NCBI GenBank assembly: GCA_019359375.1 | Contig: JAHHHL010000013.1 | Span: forward strand, 62,001-126,000 | DNA: 64,000 nt | Direction: 5' to 3' | Source of the DNA: Lyngbya sp. HA4199-MV5 | GTDB lineage: Bacteria > Cyanobacteriota > Cyanobacteriia > Leptolyngbyales > Leptolyngbyaceae | In this document: piece by piece, positions 1 to 8,110 of the stretch | Position numbering within the stretch: position 1 is the stretch's first letter | Layout: each line of letters opens with the position of its first letter | Program-made: the position numbers and the translations under genes | The notes under the pieces: generated by a model | Database searches by the model: none | What the model saw: only the letters and a program-made list of their open reading frames with translations | Told to the model about the DNA's origin: nothing

Positions 1-426
1 AAGGGTATAGGTTCCGCTTGCAACGGCTGCACCATCTTCGCGCACGCTGGTCACGCGATAGGGCACTTTGCGATCAGGCTTCAACCCTGTGACTTCTGCC
101 TCATGTCGCCAGATGGGGCGCACCGTCACGCGATCGTATTTTTTTGCCAGTTTGGATGCGGCATCTTCACGGGTGCGGCTTAGCTGAGTTGTGTTCGCCG
201 TTGCAGTGCTGCTCAACCCATCCCCATAGGCAACCGTATGTTTCGTGCCTGCAAATTCAGTGAACCACACCACGCGCACAGAAGACTCTGAGGGCAATTG
301 CAAAAATGGCTCCGTCAGGAGGGTGGGTTTGGCAGACATTGCAGGCGCGAGGGTTGAGTAAACAAGACTGAGTATGACCAATAGCACAGCCACCAGCAGC
401 ATACGACGAGTCAGGTGTTTCAGCAT
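1..426 (-). CDS. Secreted purple-acid-phosphatase/metallophosphoesterase-like protein, N-terminal part (runs off left edge)
   Basis: An open frame on the minus strand starts at the ATG whose complement is 424-426 and continues past the window edge. The first ~33 residues are a signal peptide: basic start (MLKHLTRR), a long Leu/Val core and an Ala-rich end (STLAPAMSA). What follows (RVVWFTEFAGTKHTV, later VTGLKPDRKVPYRV) looks like the fibronectin-like domain that precedes the catalytic domain in purple acid phosphatases and related phosphoesterases. The catalytic part is outside the window, so activity cannot be judged. The protein would act outside the cytoplasm, perhaps in phosphate scavenging; that is inference from the domain resemblance only. 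Confidence 0.6.
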   Translation of the reverse strand, partial: MLKHLTRRMLLVAVLLVILSLVYSTLAPAMSAKPTLLTEPFLQLPSESSVRVVWFTEFAGTKHTVAYGDGLSSTATANTTQLSRTREDAASKLAKKYDRVTVRPIWRHEAEVTGLKPDRKVPYRVTSVREDGAAVASGTYTL

Positions 427-477
427 GGTTCCCTGGACGACATTAAGGGCAAACGGCAGGTTACTCAAACGCCAGGT

Positions 478-577
478 TACTCAACCCATTGCGGCATTAT
501 ACCAATTCTCTAAATTCGGTTTACAAATCCCCGTAGGGGCATACGGCCGTATGCCCCTACAGACGATCACTTCTGGG
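478..577. repeat. Palindromic intergenic repeat, family C copy 1
   Basis: The stretch contains TCTCTAAATTCGGTTTACAAAT followed by a strong palindrome, GTAGGGGCATACG-GC-CGTATGCCCCTAC. The same lead-in and a very similar palindrome recur at 24440-24500, so this is a dispersed repeat and not a gene-specific terminator. It runs into the 3' end of the small ORF at 567-689. Confidence 0.7.
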
Positions 578-689
578 TGAGTTGTGTAGAAGACAGGTCA
601 AACGGGGCTTTTGTGGCTCCACACAGCAAGAGAAACAGTTCAATTTTTGAGAGCTGTTTGAGCGTGCTTAAATCAACCTTGATCTTCAT
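567..689 (-). CDS. Possible 40-residue protein or gene remnant
   Basis: The minus-strand ORF starts MKIKVDLSTLKQLSKIELF and ends TQLTQK. It has a very good Shine-Dalgarno sequence (AAGGAG, about 6 bases before the ATG at 689). No family is recognised. Its 3' end lies in the family C repeat, so it may be a longer gene cut short by repeat insertion. It is read in the same direction as the phosphatase-like gene that starts at 426. Confidence 0.35.
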   Translation of the reverse strand: MKIKVDLSTLKQLSKIELFLLLCGATKAPFDLSSTQLTQK

Positions 690-835
690 GGCAACTCCTT
701 TGCTGGTGAAACGAAAGGCTGGTGAAGCCATTGACTTCACCAATGTCTCATAGCGTAGGAGTTGGTCTTGACCGATCGCATGAATCGGACTTCCTGAAGT
801 AGTTGATGACTAAAGTACTGAAGCGTTCTTCGTCC

Positions 836-2404
836 TTATGTCGTCGCGTGTTGATAGAAGGCTTGCATGGCAGTAAACCACTGCTGGCGCGATCGCTCCC
901 AGGTGTAGAACATGTGACCGCCCTCGTAATGCTGCAACGTGAGATTGGGACGCAGTTCGGGGTTGAGTTTCATCAACGCTGCCAGGTGGTTGGAGGCGAA
1001 ATAGGGTGTGACCAGATCAAAAAAGCCATGCGTGATGTAGACCTGCATGTAGGGATTGAGCGTCATCCCAACGCGTAAATCGTCTACGGCACCAATGAAC
1101 CCCTGCCTTAGCTCACCTTTGAGGTCAAACTTCCAGGCTTTGAAGACTTCGTAGTTGAGCAGGTGATACGACAGATCGGTTTCAATGGCAAGCGTATCCC
1201 GCAGATGGCTGTTAATGGCACCTGTGAATAGGCGATCGATGCCGTCCAGGGTGGGGTCAATGCCCTCGTAGTGGATGCGATCGGGAAAGGGATCGATCGC
1301 GGTCAAGGACGCATCGTACAGCCCCACAATCCGCTGCTGGTCGCGCAAGAGTTCACGAGCAAACACTTCGATGTCCACCCGTCCGCCCTGCCGTTCTACT
1401 AATGAGAGTGGCAAGCCGATCAATCTGGCAAGCTGTTGATACGCCGTCTGCCGCTCATCGGGTGAACTCAAGTCTCCCGCTGCCAATACGGGAATGAGGG
1501 TTTTGAGGGCAAAGCGTTCGGCAGCAGCGGTGTGTGCTTGCAGATCACCCGGATTGCCTGCCCACTGAGCGCGATCGTGATGCGCGGCTGAGGCGGCTAA
1601 GGAGGGCAGCAAGGTCGCCCAGGCGGTCAGGTCATAATCGCTGCCACCCAGTAAGCTAAACTCCAGCGCGGGCGAAATGAGAATGGCACCCGACAACCCA
1701 ATGCCAAATTCTTGCTGTAGCTTGCGGGCTAGACGCGCTACCCGAAAGCCACCATAGCTTTCGCCTGCAATAAAAATGGGCGAGAGCCAGCGCTTCTGAC
1801 GGGAGAGAAACCGCTGAATAAATTCTCCCAATGACTTTAGATCTCGTTCAACTTCCCAAAACTCGGTTTCTTTGGGTGTTTTTGAATCAGGTGAACTTTC
1901 TTTTTCTTCAGATGCTTTGTCAGACGGTAAGCTGCGGCTAAAGCCTGTGCCGATCGGATCGATGAACACTAAATCGGTAAAGCTCAGCCAGCTTTCCAGG
2001 TTATCTGCCAACTGGACGGGTGGTTTGGGCAGGCTACCGTTTTCACCAAACGCAATCCGTTTTGGTCCCAGTGCGCCCATATGCAGGTACGCTGAAGCCG
2101 CTCCAGGACCGCCATTAAAGACGAAGGTGAGCGATCGAGGTACGGTTGCTTCCACGTTAGCGATGTACGCCACATGAAACATTTCGGCAACGGGCTTTTC
2201 CTGCTCGTACAGAATTTGCCATTCGGCTGAAGCGGTGTAGCGCAGTTCCCCTTGAGGCAATGTCAACGTATGTTCCGTCTTCGTACCAGCGCGAGGAGTT
2301 GGGGTGGTGGGCGTATCGGTCATAGAACTAGGGGCTAAAGAATCATCGTTCTTCAGACCTCGGAGGTCTTTAGGATCTCCGAGGTCTATGTGGCTTGGCT
2401 TCAT
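836..2404 (-). CDS. Serine carboxypeptidase-like protein (peptidase family S10)
   Basis: This 522-residue protein has the S10 layout. An oxyanion-region motif FVFNGGPGAASAYLHMGALGP lies near residues 94-113, the nucleophile elbow FIAGESYGG has Ser at about 216, a late Asp sits in YITHGFFDLVTPY and the final His in HYEGGHMFYTW. All three catalytic residues are therefore present. The family removes C-terminal residues from peptides; no export signal is obvious. The ATG at 2404 overlaps the stop of the upstream methyltransferase gene (ATGA), so translation is probably coupled. A dispersed hairpin repeat (2355-2387) lies inside the first residues, and an alternative start at 2323 (MTDTPTTPTP) would exclude it. 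Confidence 0.85.
   Translation of the reverse strand: MKPSHIDLGDPKDLRGLKNDDSLAPSSMTDTPTTPTPRAGTKTEHTLTLPQGELRYTASAEWQILYEQEKPVAEMFHVAYIANVEATVPRSLTFVFNGGPGAASAYLHMGALGPKRIAFGENGSLPKPPVQLADNLESWLSFTDLVFIDPIGTGFSRSLPSDKASEEKESSPDSKTPKETEFWEVERDLKSLGEFIQRFLSRQKRWLSPIFIAGESYGGFRVARLARKLQQEFGIGLSGAILISPALEFSLLGGSDYDLTAWATLLPSLAASAAHHDRAQWAGNPGDLQAHTAAAERFALKTLIPVLAAGDLSSPDERQTAYQQLARLIGLPLSLVERQGGRVDIEVFARELLRDQQRIVGLYDASLTAIDPFPDRIHYEGIDPTLDGIDRLFTGAINSHLRDTLAIETDLSYHLLNYEVFKAWKFDLKGELRQGFIGAVDDLRVGMTLNPYMQVYITHGFFDLVTPYFASNHLAALMKLNPELRPNLTLQHYEGGHMFYTWERSRQQWFTAMQAFYQHATT
2355..2387. repeat. Perfect 11-bp inverted repeat inside the S10 N-terminus
   Basis: AGACCTCGGAG at 2355-2365 is matched by CTCCGAGGTCT at 2377-2387, with an 11-base loop. 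It encodes residues such as DLGDPKDLRGL if the 2404 start is used. It is either a repeat tolerated in the coding region or an intergenic hairpin between coupled genes. Confidence 0.6.
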
Positions 2405-3732
2405 CTATTCCATCGTAAAACTACCACTTCTTCACGCATCTGTTCATTGGTTGCGGTGGCAATGCGAGTGCGAAAGAGGTCGATCGCCAGCACCTCATAG
2501 CCGAGCGATCGCGCAATGTCAGCCAAAAGCTGTCCCGTCCGAATCATGACGCGCAGATAGGATGCCTGATCACCCACCACGTAGGCAAGCTGAGCACCGG
2601 GACGCAAGAACTGCCGCAGTTCTGCCAGATGACGCGCCATCCCGCCAAAATAAAGTTTAGTCGCACGGGCATAGAGTCGTTCAAAGCCGCTCGTTTTGCC
2701 CAACGCCAGTCGTCGCGCTTCAATTTCGTTGGCAATCCGCTGCACTTCGGCATGATCCGTCACCCAGCGATCGTCTTCATCGGCGGCATACACATTGCGC
2801 GTATTCGATCGCACCAGCCCTTGCTTGAGTGCCCGCAGATCTGCCTTCGTGTTGATAAAGCCCAACAAGACAGATTCTAGGCGAGTAGTACGGGTGTAGT
2901 CCTTTTCGTTGGGATAGGGGGGCGAAGTAATCACCGCATCAATAGAGCAGGGTTCCAGCACGTTCACTAGCTGGCGCGAATCGGCATGATGCACGATCGC
3001 CTCTACAGGAGAACACGACTTTAACTCCCGCAGATCGTTTGCCATTGTTGCGATCGCCTCTAGCCAGCACTCCACCACTGGCGCATCAGCCTTAGCTCGT
3101 CCTACGCCCACTTCAGGACCAAAGTGCAGATTGCTGATCGAGTTCACAATGGCTTTGGCTAATGCCAACCGTTCGTGGTCGTAGTAAGGGGCGGTTGCTT
3201 TCTGCGTCAGGTGTTCCAACAGCACCAGTGTTTTATGCAACGGAAGCGGACTGATTGAGTTCTTGAGAATCAGCGCGGCTTGCTCGTCGTTGAGCGATCG
3301 CAGCGGGGCGGCTCCAAGCGAACCGGGTTCTTCTGCTGGAGTAAGTGCTGCAAGGGCATCATCAGCGATCTGTTTGGCATGATTCAGCAGGCGATCGGGG
3401 TCAGGGTGCCAATTCGTTTTAACCCGTCCCGCAAAGTGCGCCATTGGGTTGGCTTCAACCCCAACGCTAGGAATGCCAAGTTTTTTGCATTCTACTACCG
3501 TTGTGCCCGTGCCACAGAAGGGATCGAGTACCCGCTGCTCTGACGTGATGCCAAACCGTTGCAGATAATCACGCACGAGATGGGGCGGAAACGAAAGCAC
3601 AAACCGATACCAGTTGTGCGCCGCGTGATCTTCAGCAAACAACTGATTGATTTCACTGCGGTAGCGCACTTGTTTTGCGGTTGTTACAGAAGCATCCAGA
3701 GGCAGCACAAGCAGATTCGAGCCTTCAGTCAT
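2401..3732 (-). CDS. Site-specific DNA methyltransferase (N4-cytosine/N6-adenine type)
   Basis: 443 residues. The S-adenosylmethionine-binding motif DPFCGTGTTVVECKKLG starts at residue 70 and the catalytic motif DAVITSPPY lies at about 265-273, so the order is motif I, then motif IV. That is the order of a gamma-like arrangement, with about 200 residues between them. No restriction endonuclease is adjacent, so this is probably a solitary methylase. A role in modifying a frequent site cannot be excluded, and structured-RNA methylases share similar motifs. The stop overlaps the start of the S10 gene by 4 bases. Confidence 0.75.
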   Translation of the reverse strand: MTEGSNLLVLPLDASVTTAKQVRYRSEINQLFAEDHAAHNWYRFVLSFPPHLVRDYLQRFGITSEQRVLDPFCGTGTTVVECKKLGIPSVGVEANPMAHFAGRVKTNWHPDPDRLLNHAKQIADDALAALTPAEEPGSLGAAPLRSLNDEQAALILKNSISPLPLHKTLVLLEHLTQKATAPYYDHERLALAKAIVNSISNLHFGPEVGVGRAKADAPVVECWLEAIATMANDLRELKSCSPVEAIVHHADSRQLVNVLEPCSIDAVITSPPYPNEKDYTRTTRLESVLLGFINTKADLRALKQGLVRSNTRNVYAADEDDRWVTDHAEVQRIANEIEARRLALGKTSGFERLYARATKLYFGGMARHLAELRQFLRPGAQLAYVVGDQASYLRVMIRTGQLLADIARSLGYEVLAIDLFRTRIATATNEQMREEVVVLRWNR

Positions 3733-3782
3733 ACACTAAAAGGACAGTCTAACCGACATTTGCCGCCTTGCTGCGATCGCGC

Positions 3783-4193
3783 TTATTTTGTCGAAATTGG
3801 AGCCTGAGGCGTTGCTTTGTTAGCCGTATCTCGGAGGTTGGGAGCTTCTGCAAGGATCGCAATGATTCCTGTTCGCTCAGTTGCAACGGTGGCATCACTC
3901 AGTAAGTCAATCACCTCAACCCCAACGACTTCTTCAATCAAGGCTTTAAGTTGCGGCTGAATGGCATCATCCAGTTCAGAACGGAGTTGTTCAACCAGTT
4001 CGTGTTTACCCTGCTCCGCTAAGAGTTGTTCGGGCTGGGTAACGGATTTTTCCAGGACGATCGCAATCTTTGTCTCCAATAGCTCGCAGTCAACCAGACT
4101 CAAGCGATGTCCAAGCTGGCTCCGGTAGAGTGCTTGAATCCGTTGTGAGAGCGATCGTTCAATCTGACCCTTCGTAGGCAATGTATCGACCAT
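3783..4193 (-). CDS. DUF2294 domain protein
   Basis: The best start is the ATG at 4193 (MVDTLPTKGQIERSLSQRI), giving about 136 residues; upstream in-frame sequence adds a non-typical extension. The body matches DUF2294 in pattern: an N-terminal helix, a central charged region and the segment GVEVIDLLSDATVATERTGIIAIL. The function of DUF2294 is not established. It has no membrane segment and is not closely coupled to its neighbours. Confidence 0.75.
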   Translation of the reverse strand: MVDTLPTKGQIERSLSQRIQALYRSQLGHRLSLVDCELLETKIAIVLEKSVTQPEQLLAEQGKHELVEQLRSELDDAIQPQLKALIEEVVGVEVIDLLSDATVATERTGIIAILAEAPNLRDTANKATPQAPISTK

Positions 4194-4577
4194 AACCAGC
4201 AGTGACAAACTAATCTCTACCAGGTAGATAGACGAAACCAAATCGTTCTAGCTATCTACCCTAAGAGGGATTTCGCTTATTCTATATCTGCTAGCAACGA
4301 AAATAGCGACCAATAATTCTTTGTTGCTAGAAAAACTCCAAGCCACATCCAAGCCGTATTCTCACGTAGAGAGTATTTACTTTAGAGCCGCGTGCGGTAA
4401 GATCGTAGTCTAATTATGTAAACCTAAGCATATACATTGACTTCACCAGCTTGTGCCCTGTTGGCATCCATCGAGTTGACCCACAGAGAAGCGCAACCTG
4501 GTTACATATCACGATGAGCAGCCAAAAGCGCCAGTTAGCCGCTTGAGGAGTTTCGTCCGATCTTCTTCAGAGATTGC

Positions 4578-4785
4578 TAAGGAACGAGAATTAAATAACA
4601 CCGAATTTTGTAGGATGTGTAAAGCCTACTCTTCGAGAAGCAAGCTACGGCATGGCTTTTCTAAAGTCGCTAGCCGTGACGCATCAAAGCCTAGAGGTGA
4701 TGCGTTACGTTACGCTTTTCTGGAATGCTGGAACGGCTATACGGCATCCTACGCAGAATTTCATGTGATTAAATTCACGATCCTG
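4578..4785. mobile_element. MITE-like element, family B copy 1
   Basis: The left end (AAGGAACGAGAATTAAATAAC) and the right end (ATTAAATTCACGATCCT) are imperfect inverted copies of each other, and they match the ends of three other elements in this window (5264, 31856, 36315). The inner arms are GTAGGATGTG and CATCCTACG. The interior encodes no transposase. It occupies most of the otherwise gene-free gap 4194-4813. Confidence 0.7.
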
Positions 4786-4813
4786 AGCAATCTAAATCTT
4801 TACTGAGTAGAGT

Positions 4814-5266
4814 ATGGCTGAAAAGAGTATGGACTGCCCGCGCTTTCCTGAACCTGGCGCTCCGGTAAGAATTTTAGTGGTGGATGACGATCAAGATAAC
4901 CTTCTGCTGCTTAACTATCAGTTGCTACAGTTGCTTGACTGCACCGTGATTAGCGCACAGGATGGGCAAACAGCCATTTCCCTGGCTCAAACATATGTGC
5001 CAGATTTGATCTTGCTCGATATCATGCTACCGACAATGGATGGTCTTGAGGTGGCGCGGGCTTTGAAGCAAACCTCTCAGACGGAGGCAATCCCAATTAT
5101 TGCCGTTACCGCAATGGCTCGATCGCTTGATCAAGAGCTTGCTACGGCGGCTGGCTGTGACGACTACGTTTGTAAGCCCTATGAGATGGAAACCCTGCTA
5201 GCCGCGATCGCGCGTCATCTCAACGCTCCCATCGTCCTTACTTCACCCCTGCTGGAGCAGGCTTAG
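4814..5266 (+). CDS. Single-domain response regulator (CheY-like receiver)
   Basis: 150 residues made of one receiver domain. The acidic pocket is in ILVVDDDQDN, the phosphoacceptor Asp in DLILLDIMLPTMDG, the switch Thr in IIAVTAMA and the conserved Lys in YVCKPYE. There is no output domain, so it must act by protein contact or in a phosphorelay. No cognate kinase is adjacent; the histidine kinase at 32012-33307 is far away. The stop codon TAG at 5264-5266 lies in the terminal sequence of a family B element, so the original C-terminus may have been changed by insertion. Confidence 0.9.
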   Translation: MAEKSMDCPRFPEPGAPVRILVVDDDQDNLLLLNYQLLQLLDCTVISAQDGQTAISLAQTYVPDLILLDIMLPTMDGLEVARALKQTSQTEAIPIIAVTAMARSLDQELATAAGCDDYVCKPYEMETLLAAIARHLNAPIVLTSPLLEQA

Positions 5267-5383
5267 GAATGAGAATTAAATGACACCAATTTTTGTAGGT
5301 TGGGTTGAGTTTACAAAACCCAACGCCTCCATTGATGTTGGGTTTCATGCTTCAACCCAACCTACGCGAGTTATTTAATCCGC
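5264..5383. mobile_element. MITE-like element, family B copy 2
   Basis: The element begins TTAGGAATGAGAATTAAAT and ends GAGTTATTTAAT, with an inner hairpin GTAGGTTGGGTTGAG / CAACCCAACCTAC and a second nested pair AAACCCAAC / GTTGGGTTT. It is nearly the same as copy 3 at 31856-31986. The left end overlaps the response-regulator stop codon. Confidence 0.75.
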
Positions 5384-5420
5384 TGGAGACGCGATTTCTT
5401 GAGACGCGATCGTGTTGAGG

Positions 5421-6485
5421 CTAACCCTTAGGTGCTGCTGCCTTTGCTTGAGCGATTTGCACCGCTCTGACTAACTGTGCTAAAGCGTACTCTAACTGCG
5501 CTCCAGCATCCATTGCGACCCAGCCCTCCGGCGTGAGTTGGCGAAATTCAAAGTGCAAGTGCGGTCCTGTAGACAACCCGGTGCTGCCCACACGCCCAAT
5601 CACCATCCCCTGTTTCACCCATTCTCCGGGCTTGACGAAGATTTCGGAAAGATGAGCATAAACGGTTTCTTGGGTGCCTTTGTTGTGATCGATCGCCACT
5701 GCCAGTCCGTAGCCGCCAAGAAAATCTGCGATCGCCACTTTACCCGCATACGCTGCCAGCACAGGTGTGCCCAGAGGTGCCGCTAAATCGGTACCCGAAT
5801 GAAGCCGCTGCGATCCGGTAATGGGATGGGTGCGCCAACCAAAGATCGACGAAATAGGAGCCGGAATCGAGAGTGGAAAAACCAGGCTAATATTGCCATT
5901 GCCCAGCCGTCCTGGTGGTCGCGCCGTCCGGTTGTAATAGGCTTGCCAGGTTGGTGTCGCGATCGTGCCAAGGCTTGTTATCCCCAAAGAAGCTACGCTG
6001 ACGGCTGGTAGGCTGCGGGGTGCAGGTGCATTAGCGGCTTGCCAACGGCTGTCCAGCGTGCAGGGGCTTCCGTCCAAGAGTTGTCCACCGCGCAAGACCG
6101 CACGACACCCGGTAGACCGCTCTGTTAGCACAATTGATGTGGGTGCATCATAGCCACTGCTTTCTGGGCGAGCAGTAGACGCTTTGGGCTGCGTGGCAGT
6201 AGGATTCACACGGCTGGGCTGCATGATGATCGGCTCTGGCACGGCAGGGATCGCCACAGCAGGCGTAACTTCTAGCGTCTGTGGTGCTACAGAAGGGGCG
6301 ATCGCGGCAGGACTCACCGCTGTGGCTGGTTCGGGAGAGGATGGCGCGATCGGGGTTGTGACTGCCTCCTGCGCTAGCACCATGCCACCACTCAAGAGAC
6401 CGAACCCACCCAGCAAACCAAGTCCACGGAGAAAAAGGGCATTACAGCGAGAATGGAGCAGCGTTTGGTGAGCGTTTGGAGTCAT
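5421..6485 (-). CDS. Secreted M23 (LytM-type) peptidoglycan endopeptidase
   Basis: The start is placed at the ATG at 6485 (MTPNAHQTLLHSRC) because it has an AGGA ribosome-binding site; the frame can be extended to 6533 only by reading into a MITE. An N-terminal hydrophobic segment (LFLRGLGLLGGFGLL...) ending before AQEA is a signal peptide. A Pro/Ala-rich linker follows, then the M23 domain: SIFGWRTHPITG, metal ligands in LHSGTDLAAP (HxxxD), HLSEIFVKPGEWV and HLHFEFR. The zinc site is complete. It should cut peptide cross-links in the cell wall. The 5' region carries a promoter-like pair and foldable RNA (6646-6822). Confidence 0.88.
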   Translation of the reverse strand: MTPNAHQTLLHSRCNALFLRGLGLLGGFGLLSGGMVLAQEAVTTPIAPSSPEPATAVSPAAIAPSVAPQTLEVTPAVAIPAVPEPIIMQPSRVNPTATQPKASTARPESSGYDAPTSIVLTERSTGCRAVLRGGQLLDGSPCTLDSRWQAANAPAPRSLPAVSVASLGITSLGTIATPTWQAYYNRTARPPGRLGNGNISLVFPLSIPAPISSIFGWRTHPITGSQRLHSGTDLAAPLGTPVLAAYAGKVAIADFLGGYGLAVAIDHNKGTQETVYAHLSEIFVKPGEWVKQGMVIGRVGSTGLSTGPHLHFEFRQLTPEGWVAMDAGAQLEYALAQLVRAVQIAQAKAAAPKG

Positions 6486-6517
6486 TTGCAGTTCCTGAGG
6501 GGCTATCGTTAAAGCAC

Positions 6518-6645
6518 TAGGGGCTGTCATCAATTACGACTACACGTTACTTTCAGCAAGGGTTCTAGCCCCTAGCCTGTGTGTTGGAACGGGCGCGACA
6601 AGGCTGATACCGCGAGGTCTCTGAGCTGAATCGACGACGCACCCC
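6518..6645 (-). mobile_element. MITE-like element, family A copy 1
   Basis: It starts CTAGGGGCTGTCATCAATTA and ends GACGACGCACCCC, with internal blocks (AGCCCCTAGCC, GGGCGCGACAAGGCTGATACCGC) shared in order with four other copies (22407, 27830, 40917, 52525). This copy is in the inverse orientation. Its terminal sequence supplies an artefactual N-terminal extension to the M23 gene. Confidence 0.75.
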
Positions 6646-6822
6646 AGCAATCCGGTCGTTCAAACGGGCTAGTTAGTTCCAGCAAAACCGATGTTTTACA
6701 CGGTACGAACAAGGGACTTTAGACTGGAAGCTGTAGGACTCAACTGACGCTCGACACGTCGATTCAGCATCAAACCTACGCTTTGGGGCTTCACAACTAA
6801 TGCGTCACCTCCAGCCCCGACC

Positions 6823-6853
6823 ATTGTACCCGGCTTTTTAAAACCTTCCTCAA
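6823..6853 (-). promoter_or_regulatory. Candidate promoter for the M23 gene
   Basis: On the minus strand TTGAGG (6848-6853) is followed after 19 bases by TACAAT (6823-6828). Transcription would begin about 320 bases before the ATG, giving a long leader that contains a GGGGCT/AGCCCC hairpin (6785-6818) and a GTAGG/CCTAC hairpin. The spacing is longer than ideal, so this is a weak call. Confidence 0.3.
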
Positions 6854-6976
6854 CAAGAATACGGTGATCAGTCTTGTTTGCCTCTCACATCGCCTTTCCT
6901 CTTACGCTTTTCCCTCTTACATGACCTTTCTTCTTACGCCTCTCCTCTTCGCTTTCCCTCTTACGCCTTTCCTCTT

Positions 6977-7762
6977 ATGCATACCTGGCACTGGCACACC
7001 TGGAACGATTTGCCCTATCTCACCTGTAGCTTGCTAGAGCCGTGGTCGCATGGCTTTTTTACCCAGCAATTTTGGCCGCGATCGCCCGCTGACCTGACCA
7101 GAGTGCTACATCCTACTGCACACGCCTATCGTGCGAAGCAAGTGCATGGTAATACGGTTTTGGCACCGTCTGACGTTGAAGCACACACAGCCGATGCCGA
7201 ACTTCCGCCAGCCGATGGGCTAGTAACAGAGCAGACCAATCAAGCGGTGTGGGCGTGTAGCGCCGATTGTACGCCCGTGCTGATTGCCGATCGCGTGACG
7301 GGACACGTTGCTGCGGTTCATGCAGGCTGGCGAGGCACGTCGCTAAAAGTTGTTCCTCAGGCGATCGCCCGTTTACGAGAGCAGGGTAGCGAAGTAAAAA
7401 ATTTGCGGGTGGCAATGGGACCCGCGATCGCGGGCGACGTGTATCAAGTGTCGGAACATGTCGCGGCTGAAGTGGGAGCGACCGTGGTGGCGATCGCCCC
7501 TGAAGACACCGCCACTCTACTGGCAACGTTGCGTCAGTTAGCAGATTCGCCCCTACTAGATGACCCAGAACCAGGGCGAGTACGGTTAGATGTACGGCGT
7601 ATCAATGCATTGCAGTTAGAGCAACTGGGTATGAGTGCAGACCAAATTGCGATCGCCCCATATTGCACGTACCAAACGCCCGATCGCTTTTTTTCCTATC
7701 GTCGTAGCCGTGAAAAGAAAGCGCAATGGTCTGGTATTGTCAGCCGAGAACGATTGACTTGA
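6977..7762 (+). CDS. pgeF: Multicopper-polyphenol-oxidase family protein PgeF/YfiH (peptidoglycan editing factor)
   Basis: The start at 6977 (MHTWHWHTWNDLPYL) is chosen because upstream in-frame codons are low-complexity CTCTTACGCC repeats. The 261-residue protein shows the family signatures: the AKQVHGNTV His, CSADCTPVLIAD with the metal/catalytic Cys, and VAAVHAGWRGT with the active-site His, followed by AMGPAIAGDVYQV and late APYCTYQTPDRFFSYRRS. The family includes PgeF, which corrects misincorporated amino acids in peptidoglycan precursors, and purine nucleoside phosphorylase activities. It stands next to a cell-wall peptidase gene on the opposite strand. Confidence 0.88.
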   Translation: MHTWHWHTWNDLPYLTCSLLEPWSHGFFTQQFWPRSPADLTRVLHPTAHAYRAKQVHGNTVLAPSDVEAHTADAELPPADGLVTEQTNQAVWACSADCTPVLIADRVTGHVAAVHAGWRGTSLKVVPQAIARLREQGSEVKNLRVAMGPAIAGDVYQVSEHVAAEVGATVVAIAPEDTATLLATLRQLADSPLLDDPEPGRVRLDVRRINALQLEQLGMSADQIAIAPYCTYQTPDRFFSYRRSREKKAQWSGIVSRERLT

Positions 7763-7804
7763 AAAGACATCACTTAGCGGTACAGCTTTCACGTAACAAA
7801 GCAT

Positions 7805-7844
7805 AAAAAGCTGGTGAAGTTTGAGGTGGAAGCACTTCACCAGC
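7805..7844 (-). terminator. Rho-independent terminator of the small gene 7961-8110
   Basis: An 11-bp stem (GCTGGTGAAGT at 7810-7820 with ACTTCACCAGC at 7834-7844) is followed on the minus strand by TTTTTATGC. This is a classical terminator downstream of the 49-residue gene, and it may serve both strands. Confidence 0.7.
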
Positions 7845-7960
7845 CCGATCAGGTACAAGCAGTAAAACCTTATCGAAAAACGCGCTGACGCTATGCGTCG
7901 ATCGCAGAATATTGGAACTCAATCAATGTATCAAAGCACAACAAACGTCTGCTCATTCAG

Positions 7961-8110
7961 TCAGTCGAATGATTTATGCTTTTTCATTGGTGTGCCATCA
8001 AACGGTTGCACACCCGTTGCTGGATAGGAATCGTCGTTGGGACCAAAAATGCGTACAAACGCACCGGAAAAATACTCAACAACATGGTCAAGCTGCTTAA
8101 AAATAGACAT
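7961..8110 (-). CDS. Conserved-looking 49-residue protein
   Basis: Reading the minus strand from the ATG at 8110 gives MSIFKQLDHVVEYFSG, then AFVRIFGPNDDSYPATG and VQPFDGTPMKKHKSFD, ending in TGA at 7961-7963. A GAGGG ribosome-binding site stands 5 bases before the ATG and a strong terminator lies downstream (7805-7844), so it forms a complete small transcription unit. Composition is protein-like: an amphipathic helix, then a Gly/Asn/Asp/Pro turn region and a basic tail. I do not recognise a named family. Confidence 0.6.
   Translation of the reverse strand: MSIFKQLDHVVEYFSGAFVRIFGPNDDSYPATGVQPFDGTPMKKHKSFD

Noticed and set aside
6646-6822. c-di-AMP (ydaO) riboswitch upstream of the M23 gene
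   Set aside because: The gene context fits, but the conserved motif near GACAGCTAACTCC and the paired GGGG elements of that class are not present in the right order.
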